From contig RPFO01001159.1 in assembly GCA_009746045.1 (NCBI GenBank), forward strand, positions 1 through 54,669: a DNA stretch of 54,669 nucleotides, given 5' to 3'. The DNA comes from Mesostigma viride (lineage: Eukaryota > Streptophyta > Mesostigmatophyceae > Mesostigmatales > Mesostigmataceae). Positions 42,940 through 54,600 of this stretch are shown piece by piece. Position numbers and translations under genes: made by a program. The notes beneath the pieces were generated by a model. It ran no database searches. It was not told where the DNA came from and was given only the letters and a program-made list of their open reading frames with translations. How positions within the stretch are numbered: the stretch's first letter is position 1; every line of letters starts with the position of its first letter.

Positions 42940-43600
42940 GAGTTTTCGGCCCGCTTTCAGGGGTCCAACGGCCGTTGGGTGTCTAAAATGCATGTGTTAG
43001 CGTGTTTCCGGCCCACTTTCAGGGTCCCAACGGCCATTGGACGTCGAAAATGCATGTAAAGGGCGTGTTTCAGGCCCACTTTCAGGGGTCCAACGGCCGT
43101 TGGGTGTAAAAAATGCATGTGTTGGCGTGTTTTCGGCCCGCTTTCAGGGGTCCAACGGCCGTTGGGTGTCGAAAATGCATGTGTTGGCGTGTTTCAGGCC
43201 CACTTTCAGGGGTCCAACGGCCGTTGGGTGTCGAAAATGCATGTGTTGGCGTGTTTTCGGCCCGCTTTCTGGGGTCCAACGGCCGTTGGGTGTCGAAAAT
43301 GCATGTGTTGGCGTGTTTCAGGCCCACTTTCAGGGGTCCAACGGCCGTTGGGTGTCGAAAATGCATGTGTTGGCGTGTTTCGGCCCGCTTTCTGGGGTCC
43401 AACGGCCGTTGGGTGTCGAAAATGCATGTGTTGGCGTGTTTCAGGCTTACTTTCAGGGGTCAACGGCCGTTGGGTGTCGAAAATGCATGTGTTGGCGTGT
43501 TTCGGCCCGCTTTCAGGGGTCCAACGGCCGTTGGGTGTCGAAAATGCATGTGTTGGCGTGTTTCAGGCCCACTTTCAGGGGTCCAACGGCCGTTGGGACG
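42940..43600. repeat. 62-bp tandem array, 11 palindrome cores
   Basis: Cores lie near 42967, 43029 (CCAACGGCCATTGG), 43091, 43153, 43215, 43277, 43339, 43401, 43461, 43523 and 43585. The unit has CCCACTTTCAGGGGT left of the core and GTGTCGAAAATGCATGTG to the right, then TTGGCGTGTTTCAGG. Alternate units carry CCCGC or CCCAC, suggesting a two-unit higher order. It lies directly upstream of the DDE-type gene, probably in its 5' intron or leader. Confidence 0.95.
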
Positions 43601-43681
43601 TACAAATTGGGTAATTGTTGGAAAGCAATAATTTGATAAAATGTCAAAACTTCGTCTGGATTCTGTATGCGCGCGGATGCA

Positions 43682-44831
43682 GGTGAAGCGCACAACAAAG
43701 ACCAAAGTCTCAAGTACGTCGAGATCAAGGGCAACCAACTTGCCCTCGACATGGCCAGCGCCATGGAATACTTGCTGAAGGACAACAATCACAAGACTGA
43801 AAACACGAAAACTGCAGTAGGCTTGAGGGCGCTTGAGCGGCTGCCAGGTGCGGTTGTGAAGGTTATGGGGAAACAGTACCGCCCTGCGCTGAAAAGAAAG
43901 GCGTCGGAGTCCTTCGCTCAGGAGGTTGTCGCTAATATCGTGCAAGGTTTCCAGGAATTGGGCAAGTCGGATGAGCACAGGAACGCGAAGTGCGCTGTGC
44001 TGTCAATGTGCTTGGGAAAGGACGGCATGAACAATCAAGGGCATTGCACTCTCGCGCGGCTGCTTAACGTCACGCCCAAGGATATCCAGACCGCAAGGGG
44101 AATGAGGATGGGGGGCGACCTTCCCGCCCTGAAGGCGCCCCCTCGGGCTGTACGGTCGGACAAGTTTCCGGAGGAGGTCAAAGAAATCGTCGGGAGTTAC
44201 TGGTTGTCAGACCTAAACACGAGGGCGTCTCCCAACCATAAGGACGTGGTCAATGAGTTCGAAAGGAAGGGAAACGCCAGGATCCTGATTTCCTCCCAGG
44301 GCGGAAGGTACTACTTGGACTCGCTTGAAACGATTTACAAGCGGTTCTGTTCTGACGCGTCGCCGTACAAGGGAGGTATCGTGACGACTGCGGACGGGAC
44401 AAGGTACAAGGTGGGGTACACGAAGTTCGTGGAGTTCATGCCCAAGTGCGTAAAGGGCGTGTGGAAGGACCGGGACTTGTGCGCATGCGAAAAGCACGTC
44501 GTCTTCGAGTCCCTGCTCTCTGCCTTCACCAAAGGCGTCAAGGAGTTGAAGAGCACGCTGGAGATCGAGGAGAGGGAGGGTATCCCTTCCGTGCCTGACA
44601 ATGCCCATGACTTCGTTCGACGTTTCACCTGCCACAGGTCTGAGAGGGGGGGGGGGGCAAGGAGGGGGGAGGACGGGCGGCCCGTTCGTTAACGTCCCAA
44701 TGAACTGCTTGGAAGGGACCTGCAACGAGTGTGGGATTTCCGAGTTCATCGTGACGGACCAGATGAAGGGGTGGACAAAGAAGTACACGTGGTTCGACTT
44801 CGTAAAGGAGGGCACAGCGCCCCGTGGGACG
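43682..44831 (+). CDS. DDE/RNase H-like transposase-related gene, exon with N-terminal part
   Basis: The exon opens after an acceptor-like GCGGATGCAG. It encodes a basic stretch (KQYRPALKRKAS), then FPEEVKEIVGSYWLSDLNTR, a segment with ILISSQGGRYYLDSLETIYK, YTKFVEFMPKCVKGVWKDRD and LCACEKHVVFESLL. After a frameshift in the eleven-G run 44646-44656 come MNCLEGTCNECGISEFIVTD and a donor ACG|GTAAGC. The order (helical region, D-SR-like motif, K-F--L-PK, C-C-yH, then C---C--C) matches a widespread uncharacterised transposase-derived family that I know from animal genomes; I have no formal family name. The paired cysteines suggest a zinc site before the catalytic core. Confidence 0.7.
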
Positions 44832-44969
44832 GTAAGCATGTATATTTGCATCGTTGAATATATATATGTAGACTTTCTTACTTCCAACGGCCGTTGGCGT
44901 TGGGAAATTCCCAGCTGCTGACTTCCATTCTTCGGTCAATCCATGGTGCGCGGGTGTGTTGTGTTGCAG
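44832..44969 (+). other. Intron 1 of DDE-type gene, one palindrome
   Basis: The donor is GTAAGC and the acceptor GTGTTGTGTTGCAG; the length is 138 bp. It is phase 0, joining APRGT to EEDVAPQ. CCAACGGCCGTTGG lies at 44884-44897. Confidence 0.8.
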
Positions 44970-45725
44970 GAGGAGGATGTGGCGCCGCAAATGAACCTGC
45001 AGCAAAAACTCATCAAGTCAACCCTCTCGGAGCTCCATGAACTCATTACGGCGCGCTTCCCGGAATTCGCCATTCACGTCCATACATGGGCCTGGCAGCA
45101 CCACGCTTACAAGGAGTGCATTGACGTGATGCCGCTGGGAACGGTGGTGGTCCTGATGGACTACTCGGAGAACTATTCGGACCACCTGCAGAAACAGTTG
45201 CAGGCGCAGTACTGGTACCCAAGTAGTTACGTCCTGATGCCGGTGATCGTGATGTACCGTGATCCCGTATCGCTGGAAATCAAAAGGGTGAAGCACGATT
45301 ACATGGGGAAGGACGTACCGAGGAATGCCCAGACCCTGGAGTTCGTGATGAAGAATACCCTTAAGGTGCTGAGGGAGGAGGGGGTGGAGGTGAGGAACTG
45401 GATCAGTTGGTCCGACAACTGTAAGGAGCAGTTCCAATCCCGGTATGTGGTGGCGATGGCTGCGGACCTGCTCGAGGCCGACCCCGACTTGGACACATTG
45501 GAGTGGAACTACTCATGTGCAGGACATGGGAAGGGGGAGTCGGACGGGGAGGGGGGGACGGTGAAAAGCATCCTCAAAAGAGCGCAGATGCAGGAGGACA
45601 ATCGGAACCTGAATACGGTGGAGGCACTGGTGGCCTACCTGAACCGGGATTGGAGAACCGGCAAAGACTCGAGTCGACCATCGGCACAATCGGACGTGGT
45701 TCGACGGGCATTTCTTCTCGATAAC
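44970..45725 (+). CDS. DDE/RNase H-like core exon
   Basis: Exon 2 carries the likely catalytic core. GTVVVLMDYSENYSDH (Asp at 45159) would be the first acidic residue on a beta strand. WISWSDNCKEQFQSR (Asp at 45414) would be the second, and NYSCAGHGKGESDGEGG (Glu/Asp at 45540-45545) the third. The hallmark W-SD-C--Q and HGKG-SDG-GG motifs are present and unbroken. ELITARFPEFAIHVHTWAWQ and VLMPVIVMYRDP form the expected flanking strands and helices. The exon is open from acceptor to donor. Whether this is an active transposase or a domesticated host protein cannot be decided; no terminal repeats were found around it. Confidence 0.75.
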
Positions 45726-46024
45726 GTAAGTAAAGACAGTTGCTTTCTGGTGGTCAAGTGCAGTTCTATAATTTGTCTCTGGTTACACTTTACAGAGGAC
45801 AGCTTCCTTGATGCAGTTTGAAGTTTCATAAGGCCAACGGCCGTTGGAGCTGGAAAATCATATAATTGTTGAGTGCCAACGGCCGTTGGAGTTGAGAAAT
45901 GTACTTTAAAGTTTCCAAGGGCCAACGGCCGTTGGAGTTTGGAAATCTTATAATTGTTGAGTGCCAACGGCCGTTGGAGTTGGGAAATGTGCTGTGATGT
46001 TGTTTCATGGATTTACAATTGCAG
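45726..46024 (+). other. Intron 2 of DDE-type gene, four palindromes
   Basis: The donor is GTAAGT and the acceptor TTTACAATTGCAG; the length is 299 bp, phase 0. CCAACGGCCGTTGG occurs at 45834, 45876, 45922 and 45964, spaced 42-46 bp, with TTTC or TTGAG to the left and GGAAAATC, GAGAAATG, GGAAATCT or GGAAATGT to the right. Confidence 0.8.
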
Positions 46025-46692
46025 ATTCCCACGTCCGGTAAGGAGCGAGGCCCGATCCGAGATATCTCCACGGCACACCAGTGGCGACTGGACAAAAAGG
46101 GCGAGCAGGTCGAGGTGGTTCAGCTCAGGCGTTTTTCATGCTTCAGTTGTGCGGAGTGCCGAGAGGGCAAGTGGAGGACATGCCCAAATGATTGGAGCAG
46201 CTCGTCGTGGACTGTAAAACTCCAGGCGAGTAAGTCGCGGAACCCCACGCGATATCCGGGAACCCGCCTGAACCACCTTCAAACGGCAAGAAACGAGTTG
46301 GGGCGTGGTTTGCAGGAGGGGGAGGCCGTCGCAGTCGCATCTGAGAGGGGGCACAAGGACCATGTGCCCGACCACCCGTACTGGTTGGCGAAAGTTGTTC
46401 GAGTCGCCCACCAACTCGACAAGGATGAGTGTTTAAACAAACATACCGGGGGGGGGGCGAGGTTTTTAAGAAAGGCAACTGGGTAATGTACGTAAAATAC
46501 TTCGAGAGGTGCTCCTCCTCCGGATCGGACGCCCGACGCTTCTTCTGGAACCCAGACGACCGAGAACCCTTAACTGCAATCGTGTGCTACCTGAGCGTCG
46601 CAAAGGTCACGAAGGGCAAGTGGGAAGGACATCCGGACAACACGCGACAGGGCTGGTTCACAATTGCGAAGAAGGTGGACGCCGAAATTACG
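46025..46692 (+). CDS. DDE-type gene, C-terminal exon
   Basis: The frame IPTSGKERGPIRDISTAHQW continues with FSCFSCAECREGKWRTCPND (a Cys cluster), RLNHLQTARNELGRGLQEGE and DHPYWLAKVVRVAHQLDKDE. At the ten-G run 46447-46456 the frame shifts to EVFKKGNWVMYVKYFERCSS. It continues through RRFFWNPDDREPLTAIVCYL and GWFTIAKKVDAEIT to a donor GTACGT. The YWLA-V and KKGNWVMYVKYFE strands look like an SH3/BAH-like small beta barrel, as often follows the DDE core in this family. The gene continues beyond, but the next exon is not recognised. Confidence 0.65.
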
Positions 46693-47004
46693 GTACGTCA
46701 TTCCAAACATAACTGTGTAAAATTGGTGTTTGTATGTCCCATGTGTTTTTTTGTCGACGTTCGTTCACCTTACTACTACATTACATACGGGGCAATGGCA
46801 GCCTATACTTTAGCTTGGCTGAATGGCGCAGTTCGCATATCTTAATTTCTCAAAGCCAACGGCCGTTGGACTTACGAAACTGGACAAGTGCCAAGTGCGG
46901 ATTGGGTACTATTCTTGTTGAGGATGACCAGTTGTGTTTATATATTTTTGCATGGTGGCGGATGACTTGGCGTGTTGTTGCATTTTTACATACGGGTGTA
47001 TGGT
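46693..47004 (+). other. Start of intron 3 with one palindrome; no further exon seen
   Basis: The donor GTACGTCATT is followed by about 300 bp without conserved coding. CCAACGGCCGTTGG lies at 46856-46869 in a TTTCTCAAAG...ACTTACGAAA dyad. The gene may be truncated by the repeats that follow. Confidence 0.5.
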
Positions 47005-47040
47005 AGGCCTTAAACCCTAAACCCCTACACTCCTAAACCA
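47005..47040. repeat. Short degenerate plant-type telomeric tract
   Basis: CCTTAAACCCTAAACCCCTA and CTCCTAAACC resemble the CCCTAAA repeat of plant telomeres, in two or three imperfect copies. It marks the edge of the TG-rich domain. Confidence 0.5.
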
Positions 47041-48490
47041 TGTTTACCCTTATATGTTGGGTGTGTTGGGTGAATGTTGGGTATGTGTGTTGGGGCGTGT
47101 GTGTGTGTGTGTGTTGGGTGCATTCATAAAGGTGTGGGGGGTGTAGGGTGTGTGCAAAGTGTCTTGTGTGTTGATGTTGGGTGTGGGGGGGGGGAGGTAC
47201 ATGTGTGTTGTGTGTGTGTCTTAGTAGGTGTGTTGTGTGTGTGACTTAGGTGTGTGTGTTGTTTGTGTTGGATATGTGTTGTGTGTGTGTGTGTTGTGTG
47301 TGTAGGGTGTCTTGTGTGTTGGTGTCTTGTTTTTAGTAGGTGTTGGGTGTGTGTATGTCGGGTGCAAACATAGTGTGTGTGTGTGTGTGTGTTCGGTATG
47401 TGTGTTGGGTGTCTTTTGTGTGTGTTGTGTGTGTTGGGGCGTGTGTGTGTGGCAGGCGTGTGTGTGAGCTCTGTGTATGTATGTTGTGTGTGTGTGTGTG
47501 TTGGGGCGTGTGCCTGTGTGTGTTGTGTGCATGTTAATTGTCATGTATTGGTGTTGAGTGTGTGGGGGGGATGGACGTGTGTGTTGTGTGTGACTTAGGT
47601 GTGTTATGTGTGTGTTGTGTGTGACTTTTGTGTGTGTTGTGTGTGTTGGATGTGTGGTGTGGGTGTGGGTGTGGGTGTGTGGGTGTGGGGGGGGGGTGCC
47701 AAGTGTCTTGTGTGTTGGTATTGGGTGTGTGTGGGGGGGGTGTACGTGTGTGTTGTGTGTGACTTAGGTGTGTTTTGTGTGTGTTGTGTGTGATTGACCT
47801 AGGTGTGTGTTGCGTGTGTGTGTACGTGTTGTGTGGTGTGTTGTTTGCATGTTATTTGTCATGTGTTGGTGTTGTGGGGGGGGGGGGGATGTACGTGTGT
47901 TGTGTGTTGGTGTCTTATTTTTAGGTGTTGGTGTGTGTGTCGTGGGTGCAAACATTGTGTGTGTGTGTGTGTGTGTTGGGTGTCTTGTGTGTTGGTGTCT
48001 TATTTTTAGGTGTTGGGTGTGTGTGTCGTGGGTGCAAACATTGTGTGTGTGTGTGTGTTGGGTGTGTGTTGGGTGTCTTGTGTGTTGGTGTCTTGTTTTT
48101 AGTAGGTGTTGTGTGTGCGTGTTTTCGGTATGTGTGTTGGGTGTCTTGTGTGTGTGTGGTGTGTGTTTGGGTGTTGTTGTGTGTGCAGTGTTGGGGCATG
48201 TGTGTGTGTGTTGGGGCATGTGTGTGTGTGTTGGGGCATGTGTGTCAGTGTGTGTGTTGTGGCATGTTATAATTGTCATGTGTTGGTGTTGTGTGTGGGG
48301 GGGGGGATGTACATGTGTGTTGTGTGTTACTTAGGTGTGTTCTGTGTGTGTTGCGTGTGTGTGATTGTGTGTCTTGGGTGTGTGTTGGGTGTCTTGTGTG
48401 TTGGTGTCTTGTTTTTAGGTGTTGGTGTGTGTCTTGGGTGCAAACATAGCGTGTGTGTGTTGGGTGTGTTGTTCGTGTGTGTATGAAAAT
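47041..48490. repeat. TG-rich low-complexity repeat domain
   Basis: Strand-asymmetric GTGTGT/TTGGGTGT sequence contains imperfect larger units. GGTGCAAACATTGTGTG and GGTGTCTTGTTTTTAG recur near 47320, 47930, 48000, 48085 and 48400. Runs of eight to ten G occur. There are no credible genes, and the many cysteine/valine frames are composition artefacts. Confidence 0.9.
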
Positions 48491-48609
48491 ATAGAAAATT
48501 GTTATGTTTGACGATAGTCATAGTGTACTACTAAAAACTTGTACATACATATGCTGGAATGATTTTCTTTTTACTATTCCATTCACTATTGCTTATTTCT
48601 TCAAACATG

Positions 48610-51600
48610 TACATGCACGCAAGGGGCGGCTGCACACACACGTACACACACCGAGCACGCAAGGAGCGACTGCACTCACATGTACACACACCATGCACGC
48701 AAGGGGCGGCTGCACACACACGTACACACACCATGCACGCAAGGGCCGGCATGCACACACACGTACATCCACCGCGCACGCAAGGGGCAACTGCACACAC
48801 ACGTACACACACCATGCACGCAAGGGGCGAGTGCACACACACGTACATCCACCGCGCACGCAAGGAGCGACTGCACGCACACTTACACACACACCGCGCA
48901 CGCAAGGGGCGACTGCACACACACGTACATCCACCATGCACGCAAGGAGCGGCTGCACTCACATGTACACACACCGCGCACGCAAGGGGCGGCTGCACAC
49001 ACACGTACACACACCATGCACGCAAGGGGCGAGTGCACGCACACTTACACACACACCGCGCACGCAAGGGCCGGCTGCACTCACATGTACATACACCATG
49101 CACGCAAGGGGCCGGCTGCACTCACATGTATACATACACCATGCACGCAAGGGGCGGCTGCACACACATGTACATACACCATGCACGCAAGGGGCGAGTG
49201 CACGCACACTTACACACACACCGCGCACGCAAGGGACGCCTGCACACACACGTACATCCACCATGCACGCAAGGGCCGGCTGCACACACACGTACACACA
49301 CCATGCACGCTTGGGGCGACGGCACTCACATGTACATACACCGCGCACGCAAGGGGCGGCTGCACACACACGTACACACACCATGCACGCAAGGGGCGGC
49401 TGCACACACATGTACATACACCATGCACGCAAGGGGCCGGCTGCACTCACATGTACATACACCATGCACGCAAGGGGCGGCTGCACACACGTGTAAATAC
49501 ACCGCGCATGCAAGGGGCGGCTGCACACACACGTACACACACCGCGCACGCAAGGGGCGGCTGCACACACACGTACACACACCATGCACGCAAGGGGCGG
49601 CTGCACACACATGTACATACACCATGCACGCAAGGGGCCGGCTGCACTCACATGTACATACACCATGCACGTACATCCACCGCGCACGCAAGGGCCGGCT
49701 GCACGCACACTTACACACACACCGCGCACGCAAGGGACGCCTGCACACACTGTCACGTACATCCACCGCGCACGCAAGGGGCAACTGCACACACACGTAC
49801 ACACACCATGCACGCTTGGGGCGACGGCACTCACATGTACATACACCACGCACGCAAGGGACGCCTGCACACACACGTACATCCACCGCGCACGCAAGGG
49901 GCGAGTGCACACACACGTACATCCACCGCGCACGCAAGGGGCGAGTGCACACACACGTACATCCACCGCGCACGCAAGGGGCAACTGCACACACACGTAC
50001 ACACACCATGCACGCTTGGGGCGACGGCACTCACATGTACATACACCGCGCACGCAAGGGGCGGCTGCACACACACGTACACACACCATGCACGCAATGG
50101 GCAAGTGCAAACACATGTACATACACCGCGCACGATAGGGGCAACTGCCCACACATGTACATCCACCGCGCACGCAAGGGTCGGCTGCACTCACATGTAC
50201 ATACTCGCGCACGCAAGGGGCGGCTGCACACACACGTACACACACCATGCACGCAAGGGCCGGCATGCACACACACGTACATACACCGCGCACGCAAGGG
50301 GCGGCTGCACACACACGTACACACACCATGCACGCAAGGGGCCGGCTGCACTCACATGTACATACACCATGCACGCAAGGGGCGGCTGCACACACGTGTA
50401 AATACACCGCGCATGCAAGGGGCGGCTGCACACACACGTACACACACCGCGCACGCAAGGGGCGGCTGCACACACACGTACACACACCGCACGCAAGGGG
50501 CTGGCTGCACACACATGTACATACACCATGCACGCAAGGGGCCGGCTGCACTCACATGTACATACACCATGCACGTACATCCACCGCGCACGCAAGGGCC
50601 GGCTGCACGAACACTTACACACACACCGCGCACGCAAGGGACGCCTGCACACACTGTCACGTACATCCACCGCGCACGCAAGGGGCGAGTGCACGCACAC
50701 TTACACACACACCGCGCACGCAAGGGACGCCTGCACACACACGTACATCCACCATGCACGCAAGGGCCGGCTGCACACACACGTACATCCACCGCGCACG
50801 CAAGGGGCAACTGCACACACACGTACACACACCATGCACGCTTGGGGCGACGGCACTCACATGTACATACACCGCGCACGCAAGGGGCGGCTGCACACAC
50901 ACGTACATCCACCGCGCACGCAAGGGGCAACTGCACACACACGTACACACACCGCGCACGCAAGGGGCGGCTGCACACACATGTACATCCACCGCGCACG
51001 CAAGGGGCCGGCTGCACTCACATGTACATACACCATGCACGCAAGGGGCGGCTGCACACACGTGTACATACACCATGCACGCAAGGGGCGGCTGCACACA
51101 CACGTACATCCACCGCGCACGCAAGGGGCGGCTGCACACACACGTACACACACCATGCACGCAAGGGCCGGCATGCACACACCCGTACACACACCATGCA
51201 CGCAAGGGGCGGCTGCACACCCACGTACACACACCATGCACGCAAGGGCCGGCATGCACACACACGTACACACACCATGCACGCAAGGGCCGGCATGCAC
51301 ACACCCGTACACACACCATGCACGCTTGGGGCGACGGCACTCACACGTACATACACCGCGCACGCAAGGGGCGGCTGCACACACACGTACACACACCATG
51401 CACGCAAGGGGCAACTGCACACACACGTACACACACCATGCACGCTTGGGGCGACGGCACTCACATGTACATACACCACGCACGCAAGGGACGCCTGCAC
51501 ACACACGTACATCCACCGCGCACGCAAGGGGCGAGTGCACACACACGTACATCCACCGCGCACGCAAGGGGCGAGTGCACACACACGTACATCCACCGCG

Positions 51601-54600
51601 CACGCAAGGGGCAACTGCACACACACGTACACACACCATGCACGCTTGGGGCGACGGCACTCACATGTACATACACCGCGCACGCAAGGGGCGGCTGCAC
51701 ACACACGTACACACACCATGCACGCAAGGGCCGGCATGCACACACACGTACATACACCGCGCACGCAAGGGGCGGCTGCACACACACGTACACACACCAT
51801 GCACGCAAGGGGCGGCTGCACACACACGTACATCCACCGCGCACGCAAGGGGCGGCTGCACACACACGTACACACACCATGCACGCAAGGGCCGGCTGCA
51901 CACACACGTACACACACCATGCACGCTTGGGGCGACGGCACTCACATGTACATACACCGCGCACGCAAGGGGCGGCTGCACACACACGTACACACACCAT
52001 GCACGCAAGGGCCGGCATGCACACACACGTACATACACCGCGCACGCAAGGGGCGGCTGCACACACACGTACACACACCATGCACGCAAGGGGCGGCTGC
52101 ACACACACGTACATCCACCGCGCACGCAAGGGGCGGCTGCACACACACGTACACACACCATGCACGCAAGGGCCGGCATGCACACACATGTACATACACC
52201 ATGCACGCAAGGGCCGGCTGCACACACACGTACACACACCATGCACGGAAGGGGCGGCTGCACACACATGTACATACACCATGCACGCAAGGGGCCGGCT
52301 GCACTCACATGTACATACACCGCGCACGCAAGGGGCGGCTGCACACACACGTACACACACCATGCACGGAAGGGGCGGCTGCACACACATGTACATACAC
52401 CATGCACGCAAGGGGCGGCTGCACACACGTGTACATACACCATGCACGCAAGGGGCGAGTGCACGCACACTTACACACACACCGCGCACGCAAGGGACGC
52501 CTGCACACACACGTACATCCACCATGCACGCAAGGGACGCCTGCACACACACGTACATCCACCGCGCACGCAAGGGGCAACTGCACACACACGTACACAC
52601 ACCGCGCACGCAAGGGGCCGGCTGCACTCACATGTACATACACCGCGCACGCAAGGGGCAACTGCACACACACGTACACACACCATGCACGCTTGGGGCG
52701 ACGGCACTCACATGTACATACACCGCGCACGCAAGGGGCGGCTGCACACACACGTACACACACCATGCACGCAAGGGCCGGCATGCACACACACGTACAT
52801 ACACCGCGCACGCCAGGGGCGGCTGCACACACACGTACACACACCATGCACGCAAGGGGCGGCTGCACACACACGTACATCCACCGCGCACGCAAGGGGC
52901 GGCTGCACACACACGTACACACACCATGCACGCAAGGGCCGGCATGCACACACATGTACATACACCATGCACGCAAGGGGCCAGCTGCATGCACACACAC
53001 GTACACACACCATGCACGGAAGGGGCGGCTGCACACACATGTACATACACCATGCACGCAAGGGGCCGGCTGCACTCACACGTACACACACCGCGCACGT
53101 AGATCCACCGCGCACGCAAGGACGGCTGCACTCACATGTACATACACCATGCACGCAAGGGGCGGCTGCACACACGTGTACATACACCATGCACGCAAGG
53201 GGCCGGCTGCACTCACATGTACATACACCATGCACGCAAGGGGCGAGTGCACGCACACTTACACACACACCGCGCACGCAAGGGGCAAGTGCACACACAC
53301 GTACATCCACCGCGCACGCAAGGGGCAACTGCACACACACGTACACACACCATGCACGCTTGGGGCGACGGCACACACACGTACATACACCGCGCACGCA
53401 AGGGGCGGCTGCACACACACGTACACACACCATGCACGCAAGGGCGGCTGCACACACACGTACATCCACCGCGCACGCAAGGGCCGGCTGCACTCACATG
53501 TACACACACCACGCACGCAAGGGACGCCTGCACACACACGTACACACACCATGCACGCTTGGGGCGACGGCACTCACATGTACATACACCACGCACGCAA
53601 GGGACGCCTGCACACACGTACATCCACCGCGCACGCAAGGGGCGAGTGCACACACACGTACATCCATCGCGCACGCAAGGGGCAAGTGCACACACACGTA
53701 CATCCACCGCGCACGCAAGGGACGCCTGCACACACTGTCACGTACATCCACCGCGCACGCAAGGGGCGAGTGCACGCACACTTACACACACACCGCGCAC
53801 GCAAGGGACGCCTGCACACACACGTACATCCACCATGCACGCAAGGGCCGGCTGCACACACACGTACATCCACCGCGCACGCAAGGGGCAACTGCACACA
53901 CACGTACACACCATGCACGCTTGGGGCGACGGCACTCACATGTACATACACCGCGCACGCAAGGGGCGGCTGCACACACACGTACACACACCATGCACGC
54001 AAGGGCCGGCATGCACACACACGTACATACACCGCGCACGCAAGGGGCGGCTGCACACACACGTACACACACCATGCACGCAAGGGGCGGCTGCACACAC
54101 ACGTACATCCACCGCGCACGCAAGGGCCGGCTGCACTCACATGTACATCCACCATGCACGCAAGGCCGGCTGCACACACACGTACATCCATCGCGCACGC
54201 AAGGGGCAAGTGCACACACACGTACATCCACCGCGCACGCAAGGAGCGACTGCACTCACATGTACACACACCATGCACGCAAGGGGCAACTGCACACACA
54301 CGTACACACACCATGCACGCAAGGGCCGGCTGCACACACACGTACATACACACGCACGCAAGGGACGCCTGCACACACACGTACATACACCGCGCACGCA
54401 AGGGGCGGCTGCACACACACGTACACACACCATGCACGCAAGGGGCAACTGCACACACACGTACACACACCATGCACGCTTGGGGCAACTGCACACACAC
54501 GTACATACACCACGCACGCAAGGGACGCCTGCACACACACGTACATCCACCGCGCACGCAAGGGGCGAGTGCACACACACGTACATCCACGCGCACGCAA

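Noticed and set aside
43037-43636. 199-codon frame with QRPLGVENACVGVF repeats
   Set aside because: It is a translation of the 62-bp palindrome array. Three frames are open together.
47221-48521. Cysteine-rich small proteins on the plus strand and Thr/His proteins on the minus strand
   Set aside because: These are translations of TG/CA-rich low-complexity DNA. There is no start context, and the frames interchange.
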